From NCBI GenBank assembly GCA_963792205.1, contig CAWBVI010000002.1, positions 620,001 through 684,000 of the forward strand: 64,000 nucleotides of DNA, given 5' to 3'. Source of the DNA: DATDAH01 sp963792205. GTDB lineage: Bacteria > Actinomycetota > Acidimicrobiia > Acidimicrobiales > DATDAH01. Below, piece by piece: positions 46,890-55,464 of the stretch; the stretch's first letter is position 1, and every line of letters starts with the position of its first letter. Under the pieces are notes generated by a model. The model made no database searches. It was not told where the DNA came from and saw only the letters and a program-made list of their open reading frames with translations. The position numbers and the translations under genes were made by a program.

Positions 46890-47828
46890 CTAGAAGCCCC
46901 GCTGGTCCTCCAGCCAGGCCCGGCCCTCGGCGCAGTCCTCGGCCACGGGGCACCAGCCGCACGGCGGCCCGGGCTTCTTGCTCAGCGGTCGGATCGGATC
47001 GACGAGCTCGGCCATCGCCCGGACCCCGTCGACGGTGCGGGCCACAGCCGCGTCGAGCACGTCGAGGGTGATGTCCTCGACCTCGAGGCGTCCGGAGTCG
47101 AGGTAGTGCGTGGCCACCCGGCGGGGCGGCACCCCGAGGCGGAGCGTCTCGATGAGGGCGTAGAAGCGCAGGTCCTCGTGGTGGGAGGCATGGGAGCGGC
47201 CCGTCTTGAGGTCGATGAGGACCTTGCCGGCGCGGTCGCCCTCGCTGCGGCCGAGCGCCAGGTCGACCTTGCCCGCCAGCACGACCCGGTTGTCGACCAG
47301 GTCGACGTAGAGCTTGCTCTCCGGCGCCGGGCGCCACCTGGGGTTCAGCGGGGGCCAACAGTCCTGGAACTTCACGAGGAGGTCGTTGGCTGCCGCCGTC
47401 ACCTCGGCCCGCTCCACCTCGTCGCACGTGCGCAGCCACTCCGCCACCCACTGCTCGCCCCGGAGCTCGCTGTGCTCGAGGCGGGCCACGGCCTCCTCGA
47501 CCAGCACGAGCGGCTCGCGCTCGCCGGCCAGGCTCACGCTCAGCTCGATGGCCTTGTGGGTCACGATCCCCCGGGCGGTGGCGGCCGAGGGGATGAAGAC
47601 GTCGTCGGCCCGGTACTTCACCTCGCAGCCGTGCACCTCCTTGAGGCGCTGCTTGTTGACCCACAGCGGGTCGTCGGGGTCGATGTCGGCCACGACCTCC
47701 TCGATCCCGAACTCCAGCTGGTCCCGCAGCCGGAACCGGAGCTGGTCGTCGAAGGCCGGCCACTCGGACCGCGGCGCGCCGAGCAGCTCGACGACGTCCT
47801 GCTGTGCGGGGTTGAGGGCCGACTCCAT
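46890..47828 (-). CDS. PD-(D/E)XK nuclease family protein (RecB/Cas4-like)
   Basis: A 312-residue protein with ARGIVTHKAIEL (histidine motif), VVLAGKVDLALG (aspartate) and KVLIDLKTGR (E/D-x-K motif), followed by a Q/Y motif region DLRFYALIETL. The ending GPPCGWCPVAEDC, with three cysteines, suggests an iron-sulfur cluster as in AddB and Cas4 nucleases. There is no cas gene nearby. It probably acts in DNA repair. It is divergent from the small gene at 47901, with TACCGT about 9 bases before its ATG. Confidence 0.83.
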   Translation of the reverse strand: MESALNPAQQDVVELLGAPRSEWPAFDDQLRFRLRDQLEFGIEEVVADIDPDDPLWVNKQRLKEVHGCEVKYRADDVFIPSAATARGIVTHKAIELSVSLAGEREPLVLVEEAVARLEHSELRGEQWVAEWLRTCDEVERAEVTAAANDLLVKFQDCWPPLNPRWRPAPESKLYVDLVDNRVVLAGKVDLALGRSEGDRAGKVLIDLKTGRSHASHHEDLRFYALIETLRLGVPPRRVATHYLDSGRLEVEDITLDVLDAAVARTVDGVRAMAELVDPIRPLSKKPGPPCGWCPVAEDCAEGRAWLEDQRGF

Positions 47829-47870
47829 CTCACGCCGACGGTACGCCCGCGCCGTGACCAGACTGCGGGA

Positions 47871-47892
47871 TGTCACACCCCGGGAGGATGAT
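47871..47892 (+). promoter_or_regulatory. TGTCACACCCC promoter motif upstream of the 47.9-kb small gene
   Basis: TGTC (47871-47874), 12 bases, then GATGAT (47887-47892), 8 bases before ATG 47901. It is the same box as before rmuC and the DUF222/HNH gene. Confidence 0.5.
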
Positions 47893-47900
47893 GCGTGGCG

Positions 47901-48209
47901 ATGGAGGCGACGTCGGTGCGGTTCGCGGGGGCGGTCAAGAGCCTCAGCGACGCGGCCCGGCAGCGCGGGCTGACCGTGCCGGCCTTCCGAAGCCCACCCC
48001 GGATGGACGGCTGCGCCCGGACGATCCGCTGGCGGCCCGACGGTGGGGCCACCGTGGCCATCCGGCTCAAGGGGCGGCTCTGGGTACAGGTGCTGGCCGA
48101 CATGGTCGAGGGCGTCGTGGTCACCAACGGGCTGCACGGGGCCGACGCCGATGGCGCACGTACGGCGCTCTGGGGCGCAGTCGACGGCGGTGGGCTCCAG
48201 GCCGCATAG
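47901..48209 (+). CDS. small protein of unknown function
   Basis: A 102-residue protein (ATG 47901; an in-frame GTG at 47895 would add two residues). It begins EATSVRFAGAVKSLSDAARQRGL; the middle has FRSPPRMDGCARTIRWRPDGGATVAIRLKGR and the end is Gly/Ala-rich. The mixed alpha-beta pattern suggests a compact cytoplasmic domain. I do not recognise the family. Its promoter motif and the divergent nuclease gene suggest a link to DNA repair; that is inference. Confidence 0.65.
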   Translation: MEATSVRFAGAVKSLSDAARQRGLTVPAFRSPPRMDGCARTIRWRPDGGATVAIRLKGRLWVQVLADMVEGVVVTNGLHGADADGARTALWGAVDGGGLQAA

Positions 48210-48226
48210 ATACCGTGGCGCCGCCG

Positions 48227-48312
48227 GCCCGGGTGGCGTAACTGGCAGCCGCTGGGGGCTTAAACCCCCCTGGTCCGCAAGGACCGTGTGGGTTCGAATC
48301 CCACCCCGGGCA
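48227..48312 (+). tRNA. tRNA-Leu (anticodon TAA)
   Basis: An 86-base class II tRNA. The acceptor GCCCGGG pairs with CCCGGGC, the anticodon arm is GGGGG-CTTAAAC-CCCCC with anticodon TAA, the long variable arm is CTGGTCCGCAAGGACCG, and the T arm is GTGGG-TTCGAAT-CCCAC. CCA is not encoded. It reads the rare TTA codon, the role of bldA in Streptomyces. Confidence 0.95.
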
Positions 48313-48369
48313 CCGAGCACCGGCAACGACGGCGGACTGGGCGGTCAACCGCCGCGGTCTGGCCGCGGC

Positions 48370-48588
48370 TCAATCACACATGGACCCCGGGGTCCCACTC
48401 ATCACGCACCGAGCACGAACTCGGCCGTCTGGCTCGCCCGCATTGGCGAGAGCGACGACGACGAGTACGGCCACGACCACCGTCACGATGCCGACTACCG
48501 CGCGACGCAGACTTCGGTCCTGCCCCGCGGCGCAGTGTCCATGGCGATCGTCGCGAGCCTGCGGCGGCGATTCTCGACTCGCGGTCAT
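48370..48588 (-). CDS. possible small membrane protein
   Basis: A 72-residue open frame in the otherwise empty 430-base gap between tRNA-Leu and the DUF222/HNH gene. It has a basic N-terminus, one hydrophobic helix (VVGIVTVVVAVLVVVALA) and a short tail with two cysteines. The helix supports a real gene, but codon use is less GC-biased than in neighbours and no homolog is recognised. The frame is open back to 48687. Confidence 0.35.
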   Translation of the reverse strand: MTASRESPPQARDDRHGHCAAGQDRSLRRAVVGIVTVVVAVLVVVALANAGEPDGRVRARCVMSGTPGSMCD

Positions 48589-48681
48589 CACGTCTCCGAG
48601 TGGTGAGTTGGTGCCCCCGACCATCGGCAGCTCCACGCGACTTTCTGAGCGAGAGGGCATTGCGGGCCGAGCTCGTTTGGC

Positions 48682-48703
48682 TGTCACACCCCCTCGGTAG
48701 GTT
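48682..48703 (+). promoter_or_regulatory. TGTCACACCCC promoter of the DUF222/HNH gene
   Basis: TGTC (48682-48685), 12 bases, then TAGGTT (48698-48703), a good TAnnnT -10. This is the best of the three copies in the window. The gene then has a leader with Shine-Dalgarno GAGGGAGG before GTG 48750. Many 13E12-type genes are damage-induced in mycobacteria, which fits. Confidence 0.55.
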
Positions 48704-48749
48704 GGTGGCGAACATCAGTTCGTGACCTGATCCGAGGGAGGTGCCCGGC

Positions 48750-50067
48750 GTGACCGCTGAGTTGGTCGATCTGGAGCACGCCCTGGACCTGGCCAACAAG
48801 GTCACCTTCGCGGGGACGCCGTCGGCAGCGAAGGCCGAGGCGCTGGCCACGGTGAATCGGGTGCAGAACAAACTCGACGCCTTGAACGCGCGTGTGATGA
48901 CGGCGTTCGAGGCGACCCAGGAGCACCGGGCCGAGGGGCACACCTCGCCCATCGAGTGGCAGAAGCACCACTGCCGGGCCAAAGGCCCCGACGCCTCCCG
49001 GCGGCGGCGCACCTCCCGGCAGCTTCGCGGTCTCCCACTGGTCGATGAGGCGTTGACCGCAGGATCGATCACGGTGGAGCACGTGGAGGTGCTGGCCCGG
49101 GCGCAGGTGCTGTTGGGCGAGGAGATCTTCGCCCAGCTGGAGGAGCCGTTGGTCGAGGCGGCGGTGGACATGCGGTTCTCGGACTTCCTGCGCACCGTCG
49201 ACTACGCGGTGACCCGGGCCCGACCGTGGGATGCGGAGGAGCGGGCCTCACGCCAGCTCGAGGACCGCTACGCCAGTTCGTCCCGCACCTTCGGCGGGTG
49301 CGGGCAAGGTCGACGCCGGCATGGACCCGGTGGGGTTCACGATCTGGCAGGCCGAACTCGACCGCTTGGTGAAGCACCTGTTGGAGGTGGATCGGGCCGA
49401 GGCCCGGGACCGCCTCGGCCGCGACCCCCTCGCCTCCGAGCTCGCCCGGACGGCGCGGCAGCGGCGGGTGGACGCCATGGTGCTGATGGCCGAACGCTCC
49501 GCCGCCCACGCCGACACCGACCTCGGGCCCTCCAGCTTCTGTGTGACCGTGCACGGCGACGCCGTGCTGGTGGCCTGCATCATCGCCGCCCTGCGCCAGG
49601 CCCTGGCCGATGAGGACTACGACCTCGACCAGGCTTTGGATGAGATCGAGCTCGGGACCGACAGCCTGCATGAGCTCGACGACGGCACCGTCATCACCGT
49701 CAACACGATCGTGCTGGCCCTGCTGACCGGCACGGTGAGCGGGATCCTCTATGACCCCGACGGCGAGGTCATCCGGCTGGGCAAGGAATGCCGGTTGTTC
49801 AACCGGGCCCAGGCTCGGGCCCTGCGGGCCAAATTTCGGCGTTGCGCGCACCCCTACGGCTGTGACCGCAGCCACCCCTTCCTGCAGTCCGATCACGTGG
49901 TCGAGCACGCCGACGGCGGACCGACCGAGCTCACCAACGGCCAGGGCCTCGACGGCGGCCACAACATCTGGAAGACCAACCACAAACACGACCCGCCACC
50001 CGACAACCCCGACCGCAACCAACGAAGACTCCCGCCCCACGTGGGGCCCCCACCGCCAACCCGATGA
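48750..50067 (+). CDS. DUF222/HNH endonuclease (13E12 repeat type), frame broken once
   Basis: About 438 residues read through. The N-terminal DUF222 domain is helical (LEHALDLANKV to VDYAVTRARPW). The C-terminal HNH nuclease has CAHPYGCDRSHPFLQSDH, VEHADGG, LTNGQGLDGGHN and WKTNH. The frame shifts near 49294-49300, and one extra base explains it. GTG 48750 is chosen because GAGGGAGG ends about 8 bases upstream; GTG 48741 would overlap it. The family is multi-copy and common in actinobacteria; its function is unproven, possibly a mobile or damage-response nuclease. Confidence 0.88.
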
Positions 50068-50122
50068 AGGCCCCCGGTACAGCGGTCCGCGGCTCAGAGG
50101 CAGGCCCGTCGGCGACGAGGCG

Positions 50123-50128
50123 TAGCGT
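50123..50128 (+). promoter_or_regulatory. -10 element of the M20 peptidase gene
   Basis: TAGCGT lies 7 bases before ATG 50136, consistent with a leaderless transcript. Confidence 0.45.
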
Positions 50129-50135
50129 CCGGGTG

Positions 50136-51404
50136 ATGGACGACGTGCGGCGGGCGGTGCACGAGGGCATCGACCTGGTCCGCGATGAGGCCACTGATCT
50201 GCTGCGTCAGCTGGTGGCCACGCCGAGCATCACCGGCGACGAGGGCGCGGCGCAGGCCATCGTGGGCGAAGCGCTCGAGGACCTCGGCTTGGCGGTCGAT
50301 CAGTGGTGCCCGACCCGGGCCGAGCTGGCCGACCACCCGTCGTTCAGCGACGACGGGTTGGACCTCGGGGACCGTCCGGTCGTGGTGGGCACGCTCGAGG
50401 GCACCGAGCCCGAGGCGCCTTCGCTCGTGCTGAACGGCCACATCGACGTGGTCCCGGTCGGGGATCCCGATGGCTGGCCGGTGTCGCCGTGGAACGACCG
50501 GCTGGACGGCGACCTCCTGCGGGGGCGGGGCACCTGCGACATGAAGGGCGGCCTGGTCGCCGGGATCGCCGCGCTGTCTGCCCTGCGCCGGCAGGGGATC
50601 CAGCCACCCGGCCGGGTCGTCGTCCAGAGCGTCATCGGCGAGGAGACCGGCGGGGTGGGGACGCTGGCGGCCGTGCTCCGGGGCCACACCGCCGATGCCG
50701 CGATCGTGCTCGAGCCGACCAGCCTCCACCGCTGCCCGGTGGGCGCCGGAGCGGCGAGCTTCCGCCTGCACGTCCCGGGACGGGCGGCCCATGGCGCCAT
50801 GCGGACCGAGGGCGTGAGCGCGATCGAGAAGTTCGTGCCCCTGCTCACCGCGCTCCAGGCGTTGGAAGCGGCTCGCCACGACGACTTCAGCCATCCGGCG
50901 TACGAGGACGGGATGCTGGTGGCGCCGATCTCGGTGGGCAAGGTCAGCGCGGGGGACTGGCCGTCGACCGTCCCCGAGTCACTCGTCGCCGAGGGCCGCT
51001 TCGGGGTGCTGCCCGGCGAGGACCTCGACACGGCTCGCTCGGCGTTCGAGGCCGCCGTCGACGCCGCCGCCGAGGGGGACGCCTGGCTGAACGAGCGCCC
51101 ACCCGTGGTCGAGTGGTTCGAAGGGCAGTTCGCCCCGGCGGTGACGCCGCTGGACAGTCCGATCGTCGCGCTGCTCGGGGAGGCCCACGACCGGGTCGTG
51201 GGCCAGCCGTCACCTCGTCACGGGGTGAGCTACGGCTCCGACCTCCGGTTCTTCACCAACGACGCCGGGATGCCGGCGGTGCTCTACGGCCCGGGGGACG
51301 GTGCGGTCGCCCACACGACCGACGAGCACGTCGACCTGGGCGAGGTGTTCGCCGCGGCCGAGGTCGTGGCCCTCACGCTCCTGGCCTGGGGCGACGGTCA
51401 CTGA
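50136..51404 (+). CDS. M20 family metallopeptidase (ArgE/DapE type)
   Basis: A 422-residue zinc hydrolase. Motifs in order are LVLNGHIDVVPVG (first metal histidine and aspartate), LRGRGTCDMKGG (bridging aspartate), VIGEETGG (catalytic and metal glutamates), AAHGAM in the dimerisation lid, and HTTDEHVD near the end (last metal histidine). It is closest in style to acetylornithine deacetylase and succinyl-diaminopimelate desuccinylase; the substrate cannot be set from the sequence. No arginine or lysine genes are nearby. Confidence 0.88.
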   Translation: MDDVRRAVHEGIDLVRDEATDLLRQLVATPSITGDEGAAQAIVGEALEDLGLAVDQWCPTRAELADHPSFSDDGLDLGDRPVVVGTLEGTEPEAPSLVLNGHIDVVPVGDPDGWPVSPWNDRLDGDLLRGRGTCDMKGGLVAGIAALSALRRQGIQPPGRVVVQSVIGEETGGVGTLAAVLRGHTADAAIVLEPTSLHRCPVGAGAASFRLHVPGRAAHGAMRTEGVSAIEKFVPLLTALQALEAARHDDFSHPAYEDGMLVAPISVGKVSAGDWPSTVPESLVAEGRFGVLPGEDLDTARSAFEAAVDAAAEGDAWLNERPPVVEWFEGQFAPAVTPLDSPIVALLGEAHDRVVGQPSPRHGVSYGSDLRFFTNDAGMPAVLYGPGDGAVAHTTDEHVDLGEVFAAAEVVALTLLAWGDGH

Positions 51405-51412
51405 GCCCGGAC

Positions 51413-51460
51413 GCGAAACGACCGGGACACTCCCCGTGGGGAGCACCCCGGCCCGTTCGC
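51413..51460. terminator. long imperfect hairpin between convergent genes
   Basis: GCGAAACG (51413-51420) pairs with CGTTCGC (51454-51460) with one bulged A. Inside, CCGGG pairs with CCCGG and CTCCCC (51430-51435) pairs with GGGGAG (51438-51443) around a two-base loop. It lies between the stops of the M20 and CsbD genes and is probably a shared terminator. Confidence 0.6.
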
Positions 51461-51467
51461 GCCGTCG

Positions 51468-51659
51468 TCAGTTCCGGTTCTTGCGGTCCCGGGCGTCGTC
51501 GATGACGCCCTCGACCTTGTCCTTCACCTTCTCGACGACGTCCTTGACCTTGCCGGCAGCCCTGTCGGTCTTGCCTTCGGCCTTCAGATCCTCGTCATCG
51601 GCAAGGGCGCCCGCCGCTTCCTTCGCCCGGCCCTTGGCTTCATCGAACTCTCCAGCCAT
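51468..51659 (-). CDS. CsbD family stress protein
   Basis: A 63-residue, highly charged helical protein: GEFDEAKGRAKEAAGALADDEDL then LKAEGKTDRAAGKVKDVVEKVKD. The repeated KGKxKEAxG pattern is typical of CsbD, a small general-stress protein of unknown activity. ATG 51659 begins the conserved part. Confidence 0.9.
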   Translation of the reverse strand: MAGEFDEAKGRAKEAAGALADDEDLKAEGKTDRAAGKVKDVVEKVKDKVEGVIDDARDRKNRN

Positions 51660-51700
51660 TGCGGCTCTCCTTCTTTCAGGGGATACCTGACCCCTTCCCC

Positions 51701-52735
51701 TCATGGACCGCTCTCAGACCCCTCGGCCAGGACCCTCGTGGTCACCCGTTCGGGGCGGGTGAGGTGCCGGCCCTTGCGGCTGGACTGCCAGACCTCGATC
51801 AGCTCGCCCGTGCGCCACGACACCGGGACTTGCGGGGCCACGTAGCTGGACCGAGCCACCGTGCGGGTGTTGCCCAGCAGGTCGGCCGCCCCGTCGATGG
51901 CGGCCAGCTCGTCGGCGTCGACCTGGGTGGGGTCGTCGGCGACGGCGAGCGGGCCGAGGTGACCGGTGACAAAGCGGGTCCCGCCCCAGGTCCGGAAGTC
52001 CTTGGCCGAGAACTCCTCGCCGGCGATCTCACGGAGGTAGTCGTTGACGTCGGTCGACGTGACGTCCCGGCGGCTGCCCTCGTGCTCGTACCAGAAGAGG
52101 TCCGGCTGGTTGCCGTCCCGACACTGCCGGATGAGCGCTCCGAGGCGGCGGTCGACGACGGGAAGGTCCCACTCGAGCCCACCCTTGCCCTCGAAGCGCA
52201 GGCTGAGGGAACGTCGGCCGTCGACGACGTGTTCGGGCCGGAGCGTCGTGGCCCCGAACGTCTCGTTGTCCTCGGCGTACTCCTCGTTGCCGATCCGGAT
52301 GAGCGTCTGGTCGAGCAACGCGGTGACCGCGGCCAGCACCCGGTGCCGCGTCAGGCCCCGGCCGCCCAGATGGCCCTCGACCAGCTCGCGGACCGTCGGG
52401 AGCCGGTCGCCGAACGCCGCCAGACGCTCGAACTTCTCCGCGTCGCGGACCTCCCGCCACCGGTCGTCGTACCGGTACTGCTTGCGGCCGGCGTCGTCGC
52501 GGCCGGTGGCCTGGAGATGAGCGTCGGGATCGAGGGCGATCCACACCTCGGTCCACGCCGGAGGGATCGCCAGGGCTTCGATCCGGGCCCGTTCGCCGGC
52601 GCCGGCGAGCTCCCCGTCCGGTCCGACGTAGCTGAACCCCCGCCCGCGGCGGCGCCGGGTCCAGCCCGGATCGGCCTCGTCGGACACGTAGGTCAGGCCC
52701 GCAGCCTCGGCGACCCGGGCGGGATCGTCGCTCAA
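51701..52735 (-). CDS. DNA topoisomerase IB
   Basis: A 344-residue poxvirus-type topoisomerase that relaxes supercoils through a 3'-phosphotyrosine. The N-terminal domain has GRGFSYVGPDGEL and AIPPAWTEVWIALDPDAHLQATGRD. The core has LIRIGNEEYAEDNETFGATTL, the KDFRTWGGT motif, and the end has TVARSSYVAP with the active tyrosine. It starts with TTG four bases after the stop of the LLM gene, so the two are coupled. Confidence 0.92.
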   Translation of the reverse strand: MSDDPARVAEAAGLTYVSDEADPGWTRRRRGRGFSYVGPDGELAGAGERARIEALAIPPAWTEVWIALDPDAHLQATGRDDAGRKQYRYDDRWREVRDAEKFERLAAFGDRLPTVRELVEGHLGGRGLTRHRVLAAVTALLDQTLIRIGNEEYAEDNETFGATTLRPEHVVDGRRSLSLRFEGKGGLEWDLPVVDRRLGALIRQCRDGNQPDLFWYEHEGSRRDVTSTDVNDYLREIAGEEFSAKDFRTWGGTRFVTGHLGPLAVADDPTQVDADELAAIDGAADLLGNTRTVARSSYVAPQVPVSWRTGELIEVWQSSRKGRHLTRPERVTTRVLAEGSESGP

Positions 52736-52739
52736 CCGG

Positions 52740-53711
52740 TCACCCCGGGGTCAACGACCCGACGAGGTCGCGCAGCTCCTTCTCCCAGACGCCGACGAAG
52801 GCGCCCTGGTCGTCGCCGACCTGGTGGAAGTAGAGGTGGTCGAAGCCGGCGTCCAGGTACTCCTGGACCGACTCGCAGATGGCGTCCAGGTCCGGGCCGC
52901 ACGGCACCGAGCCGACCGCCTGTTCCTCGGTGAGCTGGTCGGCCAGCTCCTGGAACAGCGCGGGCGTGGCGATGTCCTGGGCGAGCTGGCCCGGGAAGCC
53001 GGCGTTCGGCCACTGCTCGACCACCAAGCGGCGACAGGCCGCGTCGTCGTCGCCGTAGCAGACGGTCAGCTGGGCGTAGCGCGGGCCGGATCCGCCGCTC
53101 GACTCGTAGGTCGAGGGGACCTCGGGGTCCGGTGAGGTGCTCCACAGCCCGTCACCCCGCTCGGCAGCCAGCTCCGCCGCCTTGGGTCCGAAGGCGGAGA
53201 TGATGACGGGCAGGTCGCCGCCGGGCGGGTCGTAGATGCGGGCGTTCTCGACCCGGAAGAACCGGCCGTCGTAACTGGTCTCCTCGCCGGTCCAGAGCTG
53301 CTCGACGACGGTGATCGCCTCGTCCAGCATGGCCAGCCGGACATCGGCCGGCGGCCAGCGGTGGCCCAGGATGTGCTCGTTCAGGGCCTCACCGGAGCCC
53401 AGGCCGAAGCGGAAGCGGCCATCGAAGAGCAGCGCCGTCGTGGCCGCGGCCTGCGCCAGCACCGCCGGGTGGATCCGCACCGTCGGGCACGTGACGCCGA
53501 CGCCGACCTCGATCTCGTCGGTCGCCTGAGCCAACGCTCCGAGGACGCTCCACACGAACGGGCTGTGGCCCTGGACGTCGAGCCAGGGGTGGTAGTGGTC
53601 CGAGATCGAGCAGAACGCGAAGCCGGCGTCCTCGGCTCGCCGACCCAGGTCGACGAGGTCCCGGGGCCCGTGCTCCTCGCTCGAGAGCGTGAGTCCGTAG
53701 CGGGGTGACAT
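52740..53711 (-). CDS. F420-dependent LLM-class oxidoreductase (TIGR03557-like)
   Basis: A 323-residue luciferase-like TIM barrel: AEDAGFAFCSISDHYHPWLDVQG, VGVGVTCPTVRIHPAVLAQAAAT, GRFRFGLGSGEALNEHILG and WPNAGFPGQLAQDIATP. These are hallmarks of the glucose-6-phosphate-dehydrogenase-like F420 family. The substrate is unknown. It lies upstream of the topoisomerase gene on the same strand. Confidence 0.88.
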   Translation of the reverse strand: MSPRYGLTLSSEEHGPRDLVDLGRRAEDAGFAFCSISDHYHPWLDVQGHSPFVWSVLGALAQATDEIEVGVGVTCPTVRIHPAVLAQAAATTALLFDGRFRFGLGSGEALNEHILGHRWPPADVRLAMLDEAITVVEQLWTGEETSYDGRFFRVENARIYDPPGGDLPVIISAFGPKAAELAAERGDGLWSTSPDPEVPSTYESSGGSGPRYAQLTVCYGDDDAACRRLVVEQWPNAGFPGQLAQDIATPALFQELADQLTEEQAVGSVPCGPDLDAICESVQEYLDAGFDHLYFHQVGDDQGAFVGVWEKELRDLVGSLTPG

Positions 53712-53776
53712 GGCGGGGCCTCTACCCCCGGCCGGGGAGTTCTGACCCTCCCCCGATCGGGGGAAGAAACCGGGCT

Positions 53777-54316
53777 GTGGCCTCCGAGCATCGTCCGGCC
53801 ATCCCGACGACGCCTCGGGAGCACGACCACGCCGCGCAGCTCCGGGGACGGCGGGGGCGCCTGGTTTTCTACGCCGTGCTAGTCGTCTTCCTGCTCGCGG
53901 CGGTCGTGGGGGTGTTCGGGGAGCGAGGGCGCGCCACGACGGTGGTGACGGACCAGTACGAGGTCATCGTGCACTACCCGCAGGTGACCCGGCCGGGGCT
54001 CTCCTCCTCGCTCGAGTTCGAGGTCCGCCGGACGGACGGGCAGTCCCTCCCCGAGCAGCTCACGTTCGAGTCGACGACGGACTACCTCCGCCTCTGGGAC
54101 GACCACGCCGTGGAGCCCACGCCGGACGCCGTCCGGGGCGACGACGAGGACACCGTGTGGGTGATCCTGCCCAAGGCGGACGCCACGTCGATCCGGGTCC
54201 TGCTCGACGGTCGCATCGACCCTGGCATCCAGTGGGGCCGGTCGGGGACGACGACCGTGTACGCCGACCAGGAGCGCATCGCCACGCTCGACTACCGCAC
54301 CTGGGTGATGCCCTGA
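53777..54316 (+). CDS. membrane-anchored protein of unknown function
   Basis: A 179-residue protein with a 30-residue charged N-terminus, one transmembrane helix (LVFYAVLVVFLLAAVVGVFG, about residues 31-50) and a beta-rich extracytoplasmic domain (YEVIVHYPQVTRPGLSSSLEFEV; GTTTVYADQERIATLDY). I do not recognise the domain. GTG 53777 is chosen since upstream sequence is non-coding in character. Its stop overlaps the ATG of the YetF-like gene, so they probably work together. Confidence 0.7.
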   Translation: MASEHRPAIPTTPREHDHAAQLRGRRGRLVFYAVLVVFLLAAVVGVFGERGRATTVVTDQYEVIVHYPQVTRPGLSSSLEFEVRRTDGQSLPEQLTFESTTDYLRLWDDHAVEPTPDAVRGDDEDTVWVILPKADATSIRVLLDGRIDPGIQWGRSGTTTVYADQERIATLDYRTWVMP

Positions 54317-54765
54317 TGGAGGTCGTGCTCCGCGCCACCGCCGTCTACTGGCTGCTCTGGCTCGTCGTCCGCGGGACCGGGAAGCGCAGCCTGAGCGAGA
54401 TCTCGCCCCTACAGCTCATCCTCGTCGTGGTGATGGGCGACATCGTGCAGCAGGGGGTCACCCAAGAGGACATGTCGATCACGGGAGCCGCGATCGTGGT
54501 CGTCACCATGACCGCTTGGGCCGTCTTCGGCTCCGAGCTCGCCCGCCGCAGCGAGCCGGCCGCCCGGGTGATCGACGGCGTCCCGGTCGTGCTCGTCCTC
54601 GACGGCGAGCCGTTGCCGGACTCCCTGAAGGCAGAGTCGCTGTCCATCGACGAGGTCAAGGAAGCGGCCCGCGAGAAGGGCATCGCCGACCTCCGCGACG
54701 TGACCGTCGCCGTGCTCAACCCCGACGGCAAGATGGCCTTCATCACCGGCCCCTCGGCCGACTGA
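54316..54765 (+). CDS. DUF421 (YetF-like) membrane protein
   Basis: A 149-residue protein: two or three transmembrane helices (LLWLVVRGTGKRSLSEISPLQLILVVVMGDIVQ, then ITGAAIVVVTMTAWAVFGSEL) followed by the cytoplasmic DUF421 domain (RVIDGVPVVLVLDGEPL, LKAESLSIDEVKEAAREKGI). The family includes YetF/YrbG-type proteins of unknown function. Co-transcribed with the preceding gene (TGATG overlap). Confidence 0.88.
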   Translation: MEVVLRATAVYWLLWLVVRGTGKRSLSEISPLQLILVVVMGDIVQQGVTQEDMSITGAAIVVVTMTAWAVFGSELARRSEPAARVIDGVPVVLVLDGEPLPDSLKAESLSIDEVKEAAREKGIADLRDVTVAVLNPDGKMAFITGPSAD

Positions 54766-54769
54766 GGGC

Positions 54770-55405
54770 TCAGGCGCTGTCGGTGGAGAGGATCCCCCGT
54801 CGGAAGGCGTGGGCCACGGCCGCGCTGCGGCCGGAGACGCCCAGCTTCTGGTAGAGCGACTTGAGGTGGCTGCGCACCGTCTCCTCACCCACGTAGAGGT
54901 CGTCAGCGATCTCCCGGGTCGACGAGCCGTGGCTGATCCCCTCGAGGACCTCGCTCTCCCTCCGGGTCAGGCCACAGCTCATGCCGGGCCAGAAGTCGGC
55001 GTCGCCCAGCCGGGCGCCGCTGATGGCGATGCGGCTGGCCAGCTCGCTGGCCACCACACCCTCACCGGCGGCGACGCGCTGGAGGGCACTGGCCGTTTCG
55101 CCCACGGGCGTGCCGTGGAGGAGGTAGCCCTGGTACCCCGCCCGCAAGGTCCGCAGGACGAAGGATTCGTCGCGGCGGCACGTGAAGGCGACGTGTCGGC
55201 ATTCGTCGAGGTCCCGGACGACGTCGTCCGGGACATGGGATGGATCGGAGACGACGAGGTCGTCTTTGTCTGGCCCCTCTGGGTCCGTCCCCAACTCGCC
55301 CACCGAGTAACCGATCTGCGTGGCTACTGCGGCCACGCCCGCGAAGGCCGTGGTCCGCTGTGGGTCGAGCAGCCACACCCCGAGGGCGCGCTGCTTGGGA
55401 GCCAT
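54770..55405 (-). CDS. LuxR-family DNA-binding protein with degenerate receiver
   Basis: A 211-residue regulator. The C-terminal LuxR helix-turn-helix is clear: LTRRESEVLEGISHG, TREIADDLYVGEETVRSHLKSLYQKLG. The N-terminal part has receiver-like length and LRAGYQGYLLHGT but lacks a convincing phospho-acceptor aspartate and the acidic pair. No histidine kinase is adjacent. It probably responds to another signal, or is constitutive. Confidence 0.85.
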   Translation of the reverse strand: MAPKQRALGVWLLDPQRTTAFAGVAAVATQIGYSVGELGTDPEGPDKDDLVVSDPSHVPDDVVRDLDECRHVAFTCRRDESFVLRTLRAGYQGYLLHGTPVGETASALQRVAAGEGVVASELASRIAISGARLGDADFWPGMSCGLTRRESEVLEGISHGSSTREIADDLYVGEETVRSHLKSLYQKLGVSGRSAAVAHAFRRGILSTDSA

Positions 55406-55464
55406 GCCGGCGCACTACCCCCTTTGGGGCAGGTCCAGACGAACGTTTGGGAGTGGCAGGGGGC

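Noticed and set aside
48288..48725. Plus-strand open frames in the gap before the DUF222/HNH gene
   Set aside because: They overlap tRNA-Leu or the promoter, are Arg/Ser/Pro-rich without domains, and disagree with one another in frame.
46890..50067. CRISPR-Cas system near the Cas4-like PD-(D/E)XK protein
   Set aside because: No repeat-spacer array and no other cas gene is visible. The protein fits stand-alone RecB-like nucleases.
48750..50067. Insertion sequence or integrated element next to tRNA-Leu
   Set aside because: The DUF222/HNH gene lies 3' of a tRNA, but I see no duplicated tRNA end, integrase or terminal inverted repeats, so an integration event is not supported.
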